Source: Nageia nagi
Lineage: Eukaryota; Pinophyta
DNA: 64,000 bases
NCBI GenBank assembly: GCA_050084985.1
Contig: JBITNC010000001.1
Span: 158,968,001 to 159,032,000 of the forward strand
Reading direction: 5' to 3'
The translations under genes and the position numbers were made by a program. Under the pieces are notes generated by a model. It did not search any database. It saw only the letters and a program-made list of their open reading frames with translations, and was not told where the DNA came from. Of this stretch, positions 31,452-44,408 are shown piece by piece (the stretch's first letter is position 1; each line of letters begins with the position of its first letter).

Positions 31452-34400
31452 TTACTCCCTTTTTAAAGGCAACTTCACCAATCCAATAGAATCCCTAAAT
31501 TTATAGTAATGATCTTTAAGAAGGGGCTTGGTGAATAAATTAGTAGAGTTTAGGACTGATGGATAATAATGTAAGTGTAGAAGACCATTTATAACCTTCT
31601 TTCTAATGAAGTTGGTTTTGATTTCTACATGATTTGTTCTCTAATGGAAAATAAGATTCTTTGCCAAAGTAATAGCTAACTAATTTTCTAAAGAAATTTG
31701 AGATAATTGAACTTGCTCATACCCAACTTTTTTTAGAAGATGCCTCAACCAAATGGCTTCTTGGGCTACAACTATAATTGTACGATACTCAACCTCTATG
31801 GTGGAGAGAGCAGTAGAAGGCTGCTTCTTGAAATCCCAACAGATAGCACTTGAACCAATGCTAAATACATAAGTAGAGATTGATTTTCTATCATATCTAT
31901 CTCCTCAATAATCAAAATATGAGAATACTAAAAGAACAAATGAGAGAAACTTGTCATACTTGAGAGCAAGATCCTTAATGCCCACAACATACCTCAAAAT
32001 TTGCTTAACTACATTAAGGTGCATAATATACAAATTTTGCATAAAATGAACTAACAAATTCACAACGAAGGTAATATCTAGTCTGGAGATATCAAATATA
32101 AAAAACTACCAATTAGTTGCCTGTAAACTGTAAATTTGCCAACTAAGAGTTGAAAGTAAGAGACAAAGTGATTCTAAAAGAGACTAGGATTACAACATGA
32201 TTGCACTACTCCATTTCAAGAGTTTGCAAGATATCTAAGATATACTTGTATTGACTAAGATAAGTACAATACTTGTATTGGTACACTTTCATACCAAGGT
32301 AGTAGTTCAATAGACTAAGGTTTGTCATTTCAAAAGTTGCCTTAGTTTGGTTATGCAATTTTGTATGAGGATTATATTATTTCTTGTAATCAATGAATCC
32401 TTCACATAGAGAAGAATCAAGATCAAGTCTTGTACTTGATTGAGCACATAAAGATCTATGTCAGAGAAGCATTTGAAAAATCCAATGTCCTTAAAGAATC
32501 CTAAAATCTTATTGTACCAGGTTCAAGGTGCTTACTTAATTCCATTCAAAGACTTTTTTAGCTTGCAAACAAAAGATTCTTTTCCTTTCACAACAAACCC
32601 TTCTAGTTGGTTCATGTAGATTTTCACATCTAAGTCACCATTGAGAAAAGAATTTTTGACATCTTTTCCAACTTGAGTTATTGTAAGAGTAAGGATTACC
32701 CTAATAGTAGGCATATTTTCTACTGGAGCAAAGGTTTCCTCATAATCAACTTCTATTTTTGAGCAAAACCATTAGCTACTAACCTTGCTTTGTATTTCTC
32801 AATTTCTTCAATTGAATTATATTTAACCTTGTAAATCCATTTATTACCAATCACATTACATCCATTAGGATAAGAAACCAAATCCCAAGTTTGACTCTTC
32901 ATTAGAGCCTCATACTTCACATTCATTGCATTCATCCAACATCTTGCTTTGAAGCTTCTTTGTAAGATGAGAGCTCATTCTTACTATCAATTTTGGTAAA
33001 TAAGGATTTATTCATAGTCATGTTTCTTATTATTCTTTATGTTAGAGAGCTTTGTTCCTTAAATGACAAATCCACACTAACATCCATCTAGTTAGGTGCA
33101 ACACAAGAATCATCACCTCATCAAAGTTCACATAAGAAGTAAATTCTTCAAGAAGTTCATTGAACTTTACATCCCTTAACACAAAGATTGCTTTGTAGGA
33201 AGGTTGGTATAACCTGTAGCCTCTATACTAATTTTCATAGCCCACAAAGATACACTTTTTAGATCTCTTATCTATATTCTTCATTTTCTCAAGAACTACA
33301 AAGGCATAAGCATCACAAACAAAAATCCTAAAGTGAGATATATTAGGTTTCTTTCATGTCCATGCCTCATATGAAGTTTTTCCTTCAATTGCTTTCATAT
33401 GATACCTATTTAAGATGTAGATTATAATATTTATAACTTCTACCCATAAGAAACTAGGAAGATCTCCCAATATATATCTTGCCATTTCTTGAATGGTTCT
33501 ATTCTTCCTTTTAGCTACACCATTCTGGTAAGGAGTGTAAAGGATCATAAATTATCTCTTGATTCCATACTTGGTACAAAAAATCATTGATTTCATTATT
33601 ATTATACTCACCCCTATTATTAGATCTTAACATCTTGATTTTAAATCTAGACTGATTTTCTACCAAGGTTTTGAAATCTTTGAACCTATCCAAGGTTTGA
33701 TCCTTGTGTTCTAGAAGATAACCAAATGTCATCCTTCTAAAATCATCAATAGAGCTCAAGAAATAAGATTTTCCTCCAAACAACTTAGTCCAAAATGGAC
33801 CCATCAAATCTTAATACATAAGCTGAAGAGGTTGAGTTGCTCTAGTTACCTTATCTTTTAGAATTTTTTTCCAATTCATTTTACATAGAATGCACTTCTC
33901 ACAAAGATCAAATGTAGGTGATATTTTAGGAAAACCTTCTACAAGATCATGATCTTTCATAACTTGAATATTCTTATGGTTTAGGTGACCTAATCGATGG
34001 TACCAAATATTACCTTTAGAAAAAATATTAGTTACAAGGCACATTTTTGTTGGAGATTGATCCATAATGTAAAGGTCACCTTTCACTTATCCTTTCACCA
34101 AAGTGGCAAGAACCTTTCTCATGCACTAAGGTTATGAGTTAAACTCAAAAGAATAATCTTTGCTTACAACCTAAATCATAAAAAGAAGATTCATAGTGAG
34201 TTTAGGCATATAAAGCACATTCTCAAAAATATTCCCTTATAACCACACACTCCTAATACTTTGAACTTCAAGGACTTAATTATCACCTATCACACCTACA
34301 TCTTTTCTATACTTATGAAAGTTTTCAAAATTATCTTTTTTTAAATACATGTGATTAGTGCATCCAAAATAAAAAAATCTAATCATATAACAAATTACGA

Positions 34401-35320
34401 GACATAGAGTAAAAAGCAGCAACATAAGTAAAATTCTTGTTCTTCTCCTTGTTATTACATTTGTTTGATTTTCCATATCTTTTTTCACCTTATTCTTTAT
34501 TTTTCTTGTAGAAATCAGCTTCCTTATGACCATAGATATCATAGAAATTATAATTTCTATCAAATTTGATTTTAATTTTCTTTAACTTATCATGATCATA
34601 ATTCTTCTTATTTCCACCATTCTTGAAATTCTTCTTAAGAGCATGAGAACCCGTCTTTTGGTTATGACTCATCTATTTGAAGTGAGGCTTAATTGGATCT
34701 AATGCCATAGCAAGCTCCTTAGGAGTGGTGATCAACACTTTATTGTTAAGTATTTTCTCATGTTTTAAGATAAGCCTTGATAGATTTTCTAAAGAGAACA
34801 TTTCTTTCTCATCATCAAGCCTAGTTTCAATAATAATCACAAAGTGATTAAATTTAACAAAGAGGCTTTGAAGGATGATGAAATTCAAAAATTCATTATT
34901 GAAGTAATTACAACCACATCCCACAAGTTGGGTCCTAAGGTCAATAAACTTATTAAGATATATTTCCATAATTTCTTTTTTCTCTTAACATGATTACAGT
35001 AACTTCTGAAGAATGATGAATCTTCTAGAGATTTTGGTGCCAAGGTAGATACTCTTCAATTTATCTCAAGCTTCTTTTGTAGAGTTTGAAGAAGATGTCA
35101 TAAGAAGGATTTCATCTAAAACAACATAAAAGATTATAGAGGTCGCCAAATCATTCTTTATATTATAAGTTTCAAGTTCCTTCTCCTCTGATGGAGCAAC
35201 TTGATTTTCACTAACAATCATCTAAAGTTTTCATGCTTGAAGTTTTTCTTTAATCCTAGATTCCCAAATACCAAAGTTAGAACCATCTAGGATATGCTTG
35301 GGTGCAAAAGAGTCCCCCAT
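31452..35320 (-). pseudogene. Copia gag-pol, broken, minus strand
   Basis: From ATG 35320 the minus strand reads MGDSFAPKHILDGSNFGIWE, the Copia gag start. Landmarks in order: gag helices to about 34680; a knuckle with all three Cys lost (Y/Y/F) but GH kept, near 34530; protease remnant FGCTNHM; pre-integrase WYHRLGHLN and a CEKC region (about 34000-33900); an integrase core with SSIDDF, RSNNRGEY (catalytic Asp changed) and VAKRKNRT (catalytic Glu changed); RT with IYKVKYN, LNGDLD and LYVKD in place of YVDD (about 32408-32397); RNase H with EVEYRT and LAKNLIFH. Stops and shifts are throughout. Many changes are C/G-to-T/A, the pattern expected for methylated transposons. Confidence 0.92.
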
Positions 35321-36768
35321 TGCTACAAATTACGAAGGATATAAATAATGTAAGCATACATGTTGAGTTTAAAACTATTAATCATACAAATACATGTTTG
35401 AATTAATCAACAAATAAAATGCTTAAACTATTAACAAGAATAATAATCATCCATCCAACATTTTTATCATCAAGTATAATTGTAAAGATGGAAGAATTGA
35501 GGCTTGTTTTCTTGTCTAAAATTAGGCCTTCACCTATATTCCCATAATATGGAGCTCAAGTCCTACTAATCCTCAACCAATTCATCTTAGGTAGTAATAT
35601 ACTTTCACAAGGAGATGTACTAGCTATTTTTCAAGGTTGTGACATATGTTGGATCAACCAAATTAATTATCTTGATTAAGTTTTTAACTTTTCTTCTAGG
35701 TTATCAAGATAATCCCTAAATGGGCAGGTAGAAATGTGGTATCACTACACACATGCCTGTCCACCTTTATAGAGTTCAATTCATACCAATAGAGGACTTA
35801 ATGGTAATTAAGAAGTACGAACCTTTCACCACTTGGATCGTTGGATTAAAAAGGCTACAGTCTACTTATCCTCACCTCATGGCTCTCCAAACAAGTCATG
35901 TTGCAAAATAAATATGCAAATGTGTTCATTTTAGAGGAAGCAATTTTTTAATATTTGCATACTTTGTATATAAAGTAAAGGTGCAAAATAATAAATGCTT
36001 TAAACATGAAACTACATACAACATCATCCATAAATATGAGCCAAAGAGTCCAATGGGTTTTGTTACAACCCCTAATGGATCTCTTTAAAAAGTTTCATTA
36101 ATTTTAAGTAATAATAAATGAGCCTAAGAGTCCAATGGGTTCTATTACAACCCCTAATGGATCTCTATCCAAAAGGTTCATTAAAAAAAATTGAAGAATT
36201 CTCCCCCTTGTTACTTAAAAATGGACTTAAAATAATTCTTTATTTGCAAATTATCATTAAAAAATTCATAGGCAAAAGTAATTAAGAAAACTTTTATCCA
36301 TTCACATGTGTGCTTAATAGCAATAATTAGGATAAAATATTTAAACCATGTATTATTTTTTCATGTAGAAATAATTATGCATTAAGACAAAATATTAAAC
36401 CATGCATTTTAAAATTTATCCATCCACATGTGTGCATAACAATAATCATGCATTTTGTAAAAAATATAATATATATATTAAAACATATGACTTTGCATGC
36501 ATGCAATTTAATTTTTACAAACATACTAGTATTGTAAAAAAAAAGAAAATTGCAATAATAAAATTATAGTTAAATTTTTTGTAAAACTTTTAGCCATTGT
36601 GACACTAAGTAGAAACTAGAAAATTTAAGCTATAATAAATCATTATTGCTTAATTTAAGCAAATTTACTCAAAACATATTATTGCTACACATTAAGCAAT
36701 TTTACTTAAAAAATTGCAACTAACAAAATATTGTTAAAAATAATGCATAGCAATAACATAAGAATGAA

Positions 36769-37918
36769 CTAATAGTCTCAAATCGATGTTGATCTTTTTT
36801 CAAGTAATAATTCTTATCATCTTCCACTTGAATCTCCTTTTAATCATCATGTTCTTCATCCTTCTACTTCCTAAGCCTAAATCAATCTTGATCATGATGA
36901 TGATGTTATAAATGAAAAAAATCCAATATGATAAAGGAAAACATAAAGTATTGGAGGTTGTTTACATTGAAGATGATAATGATAATAGTGATAAAGAGAA
37001 AAATTTAGTAATAAAAGTTTTATAGTAGAAATATTGGTCTTAGGAGGAATATAAAACCAAGGTTGAAATTGTTATATGGAAATAATAGAAATTTTTCTCT
37101 TCAATTCATGAGCAATACAAAATGAATAAAGAATTAACAAACATATTAAATGATCAAATGCTCAACAAAAAAGGAACTTTTGAATTTCTCAAACAATAAT
37201 AATAATTATAAATAATAAAAGAATAATCATTTGATATTCCAAATTAAACTCAAGAATAAATTAATGAGCAATAATTTCAAAAAATCCTATTATATTGACT
37301 CATAATGAAATGATAGATCTCTTGGAAATAATCTCAAGACAATGAGATACACGAGAGATGAGAGAGATTGAGAGCCAAGGTAGGTGTTGTTTAAAAGGGA
37401 GTGACTTCCTAGCAATATTTAAGGTTGTTGTAAAGAAGAGAGAGATGGCTCATGAATATAAGAGGGATTATAATTTTGTAGACATAGATGATAATATTGG
37501 TAACCCTAATAGGGAAGGAGAAGTCATGTAGTCAATGGAGGAGCCATCAAGGAAACCTATAGGGGAGAAGGCTATAGACCCCATTGGGAGACCCTATGAG
37601 GAAAACCTTGAGGGATGTTGATGTTGGTTGATATCTGTATAGTAGGTATCTAATGGAAGGTGGGATAATGGGGCTTCATAAGGGAAAAAAAGTTCTCAAT
37701 CAATTCTCATGGATAAGGATAACCTACGAGGGAAACCTTAAGGAGTGTTAATGTTGATTTGTACCTAGATGATTCATCTCTAAGATAGGGAAGATGAACA
37801 AAGGACATCTATAGAGGTAGAGTTAGTCTTATAGGTTATGGACGAAAGAAAGAGGAATAGGAAAGGACTTATAGGGCTCCTCCCTTGACATATCATATAC
37901 AGAAGGTCATTATTGGAA
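36769..37918 (+). repeat. Repeat X, copy 2, part 2
   Basis: It continues the homology to copy 1 (about 27180-28325) after the minus-strand Copia and ends at the plus-strand Copia insertion. Confidence 0.75.
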
Positions 37919-37923
37919 TAATG
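37919..37923 (+). repeat. Target-site duplication, left (TAATG)
   Basis: TAATG directly before TGTTAG, identical to 44907-44911. Confidence 0.88.
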
Positions 37924-38421
37924 TGTTAGAATTTGTAATGTAATATTGTGTAATATTTCTTTTTAATGTAAGTTCACTTAATTTTTAAAGTATCTTTAGA
38001 TATTTTAAAGCATTAATGGAATAAAAATAAGAAAATGATTAAAAATAGGTAAGGGATTCAATATGGAAAAAGAGATTAAATATAGAAATATCTTTAACCT
38101 TACCCTTGGGTTAAAGGGAGGTTAAAGAGTGGGTTTCTTCTTATAAATAAAGAGGGGACCCCCTCTCAGATTGTACAATTATTATGCAAGATTTGCTATA
38201 GGTTTAGAGTTTGGAGAGAGAGGAGAGATTCTATGAGAGAGGTCCTTGAGAATAAGAAGATTTTAGTTAGTGGATGTACTCTCAAGGAGGGAGGAACCAC
38301 TTTATATCTTGTGTTATTTTTGAGATTGGTTTGAGTTACTATGCTATTATTTTGATGTTGTAAGTACCTTCTTGAGATCTTGGTAGACTAGGAGTTAATT
38401 CAAAAAAGATTAATTTCATCA
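37924..38421 (+). repeat. 5' LTR (498 bp)
   Basis: TGTTAG...TTTCATCA; it aligns from end to end with 44409-44906. TATA box TATAAATA at 38142-38149. What follows (AGCAGAACTATTC) does not look like a tRNA-Met primer site. Confidence 0.92.
38142..38149 (+). promoter_or_regulatory. LTR TATA box
   Basis: TATAAATA, with the equivalent at 44626-44633 in the 3' LTR. Confidence 0.6.
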
Positions 38422-39106
38422 AGCAGAACTATTCTTGGAGGCTTCTCTTCAACATCCTTGAAGGTCTATTCTTCTTCTTTCTTCATCTGTTTTATTGAGG
38501 TAAAAAGGTTTGAAGGTAAAATCTCCCTCGTACCTTTTTCATTGTCAAATTTTACTTTTATTATTAACCATTTTGGTTCTTTGATTATAAAGTTTTATTT
38601 AGCAAAATTTGTTCAAAGTAGATATTATTGCCATAATTTTTGGCTATACTAATATGTTAGTTCACTCTTATTCTATTCCTTTGTATTATTTTTTACTAAC
38701 AAAGTTTGTTAGTTGCATTTTTTAAGTAAAATTGCCTAATGTGTAGCAACAATATGTAAGTTTTGAGTAAATTTACTTAAATATAGCAATAATGAGTTAT
38801 TATAGCTTAAATTTGTAAGTTTCTACTTAGTGTAGAAATGGTTAAAAGTTTTACAATTTTTTTTAACTATAATGCTATTATTGCAAATTTTTTTATAATT
38901 ATAATATGTTTGTAAAAAATTACACTGCATGCATGCATGCAAGTCTAATATGTTTATAATATGTCTAATGTGTTTATAATATATATAAATAATTTTTTTA
39001 TAAACTGTATTTTTACAGTTTTTTAATTTTTTTTATATATAAAAAATTTATTTTATTTTTTTTAAAACAAAAAAATATTTTTTTCATAATTTTTTGTATT
39101 AAAAAA

Positions 39107-39410
39107 GGGGCACACATAGCCTAAGGAGCATCACCCTAGTTAGGTATGCGACCCCAAGGGGCATCGCTTTTGCCAGGTGTCACCTTGGACATGCACGCAA
39201 TCCCTTAATGGGTGCTTCCCTAGCTAGGTATGCAACCCCTCCAAGGGGCACGTGATCCCTCCAAGGGAAGCTACCCTGGTTAGGCACACAACCATTCCAA
39301 GGGGCATCATCTTGGTTGGGCACATGACCCCCCAAATGGGTGCCACCCTGGTTGGGTGCACATCCCCCTAGGGGTCAATGCTCTAGCTAGGCATGCATGC
39401 CCCCCTTACC
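39107..39410 (+). repeat. GC-rich degenerate tandem repeat, about 35-45 bp unit
   Basis: Modules of the form CTAG.TAGG.ATGC, then ACCCC and CCAAGGGGC, recur near 39141, 39226, 39281, 39317, 39352 and 39389. It is a sharp GC-rich island in AT-rich surroundings and absent from the homologous minus-strand element. Confidence 0.7.
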
Positions 39411-39559
39411 ACCTACAGCCTCCCCTATTCTTGTTTCCCTTTCTCTACCTACATCTCCTCCTTTAGTGTGCTTCGCTAAGGTAGCCTCCCTCTTTTGCCC
39501 TACACACATAATAAATATAAAATAATATAAATTTATAAATCTATTTACATTATAAGGGC

Positions 39560-39740
39560 ATGTTTTTTTTAAAGGACCAACTTTTAAAAAAAAAAAAAAA
39601 AGAGGGGGAATTTTTTTAAAAAAAGGATGATTTTTTTTTTAATAATAGAGTTGCCATTTTTTTTAAAAAAGAAAAAAAGGGAGATTTTTTTTAAACTTTT
39701 TTTTTTTAAAATATTATGAGTTCCTTTTTAAGTTTTTTTA
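39560..39740. repeat. Homopolymer-rich A/T tract
   Basis: Alternating long A and T runs with short GGG breaks. No coding or structural RNA features. Confidence 0.8.
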
Positions 39741-41055
39741 AAGGAATCTTGCTTTTTGCTTAAAAGGTGATTTTTTTAATGTATGAGCTATTAGGTGCAT
39801 TCATTACCAATTAAAGCTTGAGTTTTTTTTAGGTAAATTTTTTATTATGGACAATTTTTTAAGATTCATATTTTTTTATTTGCTAAATAATCATTTTACC
39901 TTAGTGTGAATTATAATAAGGGACTTTATTAATCATGCATTTAAGATAAAAAGGGGGAATTTTTTATGAATGCATGGATAATATTTTATCTTAATGCATG
40001 AATATTGTTATGTGGATTCAAAAATTTAAATGCATGGTTTATTATTTTTTTATAATGCTTGTGGATAGATAAAAGTTCTCTTAAATATTTTTGCCTATGA
40101 ATTTTGATGATAAATTGCAAATAAGAAATTATTTTAAGTATAATTTTTAAGTAACAAGGGAGATAATTCCTCAATTTTTGATAATGAACCTTTGTATAGA
40201 GATCCATTAAGGGTTGTAACAAAACCCATTAGACTCTTAGGTGCATTTGTTATTACTTAAAATTAATGAACCTTTGTAAGGAGATCCATTAAGGGTCGTA
40301 ACAAAATCCATTGAACTCTTTGGCTCATACTTATGGATGATGTTGGATGTAGTTTTGCACTTTTAATTTATATACAAAGTATGCAAATATTGAAAATTAC
40401 TTCCTTTAAAATGAACACATTCGCATGTTTATTCTGCAACATGACTTGTTTGAGGAGTCATGAGGTGAGGATAAGGTAGATTGAAGCCTTTTTAATCTGA
40501 CAATCTAAGTGGTGAAAAATTTGTACTTCTTAATTGCCCTTACATCCTCTATTGGTCTGGATTTAACTCCATATAGGTGGATAGGCATGTGTGTAGTGAT
40601 ACCACATCCTGATAACCTAGGAGGAAAATGGAAAACTTAATCAAGATAATTAATTTGGTCGATCCAACATATGTCATAACCTTGGAAAATAACTATTACT
40701 TCCTCTTGTGAGAGTATATTACTACCTAAGGTGAACTAGTTGAGGATTGGTAGGACTTGGGATCCAAGTGAAGGTCTAATTTATAAGAAAATAACCTCAA
40801 CTATACTCTCCCTGAGTGATATTTGGTGATGATAAAATGTTAGATATATGGATATTTGATTATGCACATGTTGATTATCTTTGCTCATGTAAAGATTAAG
40901 TTTGTAATAATGATGTAAATATTTTGTACAAATGATCATTTTTTTATGGATTGTGATGAAAATGTGCATATTAGTTTATATAATTGTGAATTTTTTCTAG
41001 TATGCTTAGTTAGATGAAAACTCTTACTAAATAATGATAGTGCACTTGTTGATAT

Positions 41056-41640
41056 CCATAGTTGCAAATTTTAATAGAGTAGTGAACCATTAAAAGGGTC
41101 GCCCTTCTCCATAGTTTAAAATTTTGATGGAGTAGTTAAAAGGTTGACCCTTCTCCATAGTTACAAATTTTGATAGAGTAGTTAAAAGGTTCACTCTTCT
41201 CCATAGTTGCAAATTTTGATGGAGTAGTTAAAAGGTTCGCCCTTCTCCATAGTTGAAAATTTTGATGGAGTATCTAAAAAGGTTCACCCTTCTCCATAGT
41301 TGAAAATTTTAATGGAGTAGTTAAAAGGTTTGCCCTTCTCCATAGTTGTAAATTTTGATGGAGTAGTTAAAAGGTTCACCCTCCTTCATAGTTGCAAATT
41401 TTGATGGAGTAGTTAAAAAGATTCACCCTTCTCCATGGTTGAAAATTTGATGAAGTGGTTAAAAAGGTTTGCCCTTCTCCATGGTTGAAAATTTGATGGA
41501 ATGGTTAAAAAGATTCGCTCTTCTCCATGGTTGAAAATTTGATGGAGTGGTTAAAAAGGTTCACCCTTCTCAATGGTTGAAAACTTGATGGAGTGGTTAA
41601 AAAGGTTTTTCCTTCTCCATAATTGAAAAGGTTCACCTTA
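41056..41640 (+). repeat. 46-bp minisatellite, 12 copies plus a partial one
   Basis: The unit is CCATAGTTG.AAATTTTGAT, GGAGTAGTTAAAAGG, TTC.CCCTTCT. The first unit is longer (about 58 bp). Units in the first two thirds have CATAG/GTAG and the last ones CATGG/GTGG, which shows the array grew by local duplication of two sub-types. It sits where gag to integrase should be in this Copia element. Confidence 0.95.
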
Positions 41641-41987
41641 TGCCACTTTACTTCCATTAGTATAAAGTTTATCCATTATGGATAAATACCAATTTACTTC
41701 TATTACTATAAAGTGTATTTATGCATTGATGGAAGTTGAATCCTTGTTAATGGATTAATGCTACCTTCATCCATCATTTGCATTTTAACTAGTAGCATGG
41801 TCAAGTTGGTATTATCCACGATTTGTATGTATCTATAGAGAAGTTGACTTATGACTTTCTATAGTTAAGATGTCATGGTAAAGTAAATCCTATCTTGTGG
41901 CATATTAAATAAGGTATTTGTTTGAAGGCTTTTGTATAGATTCTAATCTTGTGATCAAAATGCCTTAGTGATTGATTTATATTTTTA
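41641..41987. other. Sequence between minisatellite and RT remnant
   Basis: AT-rich, with no match to the Copia coding of the minus-strand relative that I can see. Confidence 0.4.
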
Positions 41988-43386
41988 AAAATATGATTGG
42001 TAATAAATTGATTTACAAGGTCAAATATAATTCAGTTGAAGAAATTAAGAAATACAAAGCAAGTTCAATAGCCAAATATTTTTCTCAAAAATAGGAGTTG
42101 ATTATGAGGAAACCTTTGCTCTAGTGGTGAAAGATGCCTACTATCAGGTAATCCTTGCTCTTACAGCAACTCAAGGATGGAAAGTTTTTAAACTTAATAT
42201 CAAGAGTGCTTTTTTCAATGATGACTTAGATGTGAAAATATACATGAGCCAACCAAAAAGGTTTTATTTGCAAGTTAAAGAAGTCTTTGTATGGACTTAA
42301 GCAAGCACCTTGGGCTTGGTACAAAAAGATTATAAGATTCCTTGAGAACATTGGGTTTTATAAATGCTTCTTTGACATATATATTTATGTGTTCAACCAA
42401 GTACAAGATTTGATTTTGATTCTTTTCTATGTGGATGATCTATTGATTACAAGGAATAATATAATCCTCATACAAGAGTACATATCCAAACTTAAGGTAA
42501 CTTTTGAAATGATTGACTTTTGTCTATTGCACTACTACCTTGGTATGCAAGTGTACCAATCCAAAGATTGTACTTATCTTAGTCAATCCAATTATATCTT
42601 ATATATCTTCCAAAATTTTAGAATTGAGGAGTACAAATATGTTGCAATTCCAATCTCTCTTGGAATCACTTTGTCTCTTAGTTCCAACTCTCAGTTGGTA
42701 GATGTTATGGCTTATAGGAAACTAATTGGTAGTCTTCTTTATTTGACTATCTCCAGGCTAGATATTGCCTTTGCTATGAATTTGATGACTCACTTTATGC
42801 AAAAGTTATATGTTGAGCATCTCAATGTAGTTAAGCAAATTTTGAGGTATGTTGCGAGAACTAAGGATCTTGCTCTCAAGTATGACAAGTTTCCCTAATC
42901 TATTCTCTCAAGATTCTCAAACTCTGACTATGGGGGAGATAAAGATGAAAAATAATCAACCTTTCCTTATGTGCTTAGCATTAGTTCAGGTGCTATCTCT
43001 TAGACTTCCAAGAAGTATCCTAGTACTACTCTCTCCACCATAAGGTTAAATATCATGCAATGTCAGTTGCAGCCCAGGAAGCCATTTGGTTGAGACATCT
43101 TCTAAAAGAAATTAGATATGAGCAAGTTCATCCATATCAAATTTCTTCATATAATCAATCAGATATTGCTTTGGCAAAGAATCTTATTTTCTAATAGAGA
43201 ACAAAGCACATAGAAATTCAAGCTAACTTCATTAGAGAGAAGTTTCTAGATGGTCTTCTACACTTATAGTATTTTCCATCAATCCTAAACTCTATTGATT
43301 TGTTCACTAAGTCTATTCCTGGAGCCCAGTTCTCCAAACTTAAAGATTCTATTGGGTTGATGAAGTTTCCCTCAAAAAAGGAGTAA
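41988..43386 (+). pseudogene. Copia RT and RNase H, broken
   Basis: It begins in mid-RT with IGNKLIYKVKYNSVEEIKKY, has several stops and shifts to 42286, then is open over 203 residues from 42287: YGLKQAP, FYVDDLLIT with intact YVDD (42428-42439), HYYLGMQVYQS, LIGSLLYLT and the start of RNase H. RNase H then continues in broken frames with AAQEAIWLRHLL-type and LAKNLIF pieces, up to DSIGLMKFPS and a stop at 43384-43386. Both the order and the end match the minus-strand relative. Confidence 0.9.
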
Positions 43387-44408
43387 AGGTTGAATTCTTG
43401 TTGAATCTATTGTAATTACTTCTTCTTAATAAAGTTGTTGATTTTTTTTTGGTTTATATAGTTTGTTTATACATTCTTCTATTTTGTGACTATAAGTATG
43501 GGCTTGGCATCTTAGTGATGACTTATAATTCATCACAAATCCAAGCACATTATATCAGGGGAAAGGTTTTTTGATGGAACAATTGGAACTCTACTTATCT
43601 GACTTTGAATCTCCTAATTTATTTACTATTCGCTTTAGAAACTTTATTGTGCAGACTTTGAAAGTTTCTTATGGTAGTGAAGTCATCCTCAAGAAGAAGT
43701 GAAGCTTGAATTCATGTTTATGATGACAAATTCATCCCTAGGAGGTTATTTTTGTTGTATAGTGTTGATCTTAAATGTACACTTTCATGGTTAGTTTGCT
43801 CTATGTCAGGAACTCGTGGTACATTTTGGTTTGTGTTATCACTATGTGAGGAATCAATATGTGTTTGTTGGCACTATGTGGTTATCCATATGTGAGTGAT
43901 TCATATGTGCATATTCTCTTTTTATTATTGATCAACACATATCTCTAACATATAATAGATGACTATGAGTATTGGCTTTACATCTTCATGATGACTTATA
44001 GTGCATCATTGATCAATTTATGGATGGCATTACTTAGTTCATTTATCATGTGATTGATATGAATAGTTTTATATGATGCATCAAATTGATGTTATCTATG
44101 AGCTATTTGTAGCTTGCAGGTTTCATCTTGAGAATGCAAATTACTTACTTTAGGTGGGCAAGCTCATGGAGGCTCCAATGTCAACTTAGTGTTGATTTAT
44201 TACACTTATAGTGAAACCAATTATGGTTAATAATTGTATTGTAAATTATTTTTTCAAATTGTATTGTAGTGATTCTCAAACTAAGATCTTACTTATTTAT
44301 CAAACATGTAAAATTTCTCACCTCTATTTGTATTTCTATGGAGAAGAACTCTCTGTTACTCTCTTTCTTCTTCTCTATGCTTTATCCCAATATTACATTA
44401 AGGGTTAG
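43387..44408 (+). other. 3' untranslated region of Copia family C
   Basis: Inverted homologue of 30386-31451. It has AATAAAG near 43428 and ATTAAGGGTTAG as the polypurine tract before the 3' LTR. Confidence 0.65.

Larger units (their letters stand above)
29974..36768 (-). mobile_element. Copia element (family C), minus strand, lacks 5' LTR
   Basis: On the minus strand: a ~1.4-kb untranslated leader (36768 to about 35321), gag, protease, integrase, RT, RNase H, ~1 kb of 3' untranslated sequence, a polypurine tract and the 3' LTR (30385-29974). The 5' LTR and about 220 bases after it are missing at 36768, where repeat X resumes. Leader, RT/RNase H, 3' region and LTR are inverted homologues of the plus-strand element at 37924-44906. 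Confidence 0.88.
38422..40990 (+). other. Copia leader with a ~0.9-kb insertion
   Basis: About 38640-39000 and 39940-40990 are inverted homologues of 36768-35360 in the minus-strand element. The part between has no counterpart there. No coding frame is supported; the leader is unusually long for a Copia element. Confidence 0.6.

Noticed and set aside
29969-36772. TAGTA/TAGTC as TSD of the minus-strand Copia
   Set aside because: The right side lacks a 5' LTR, so the border at 36768 is a deletion end and not an insertion end. A four-of-five match there is likely chance.
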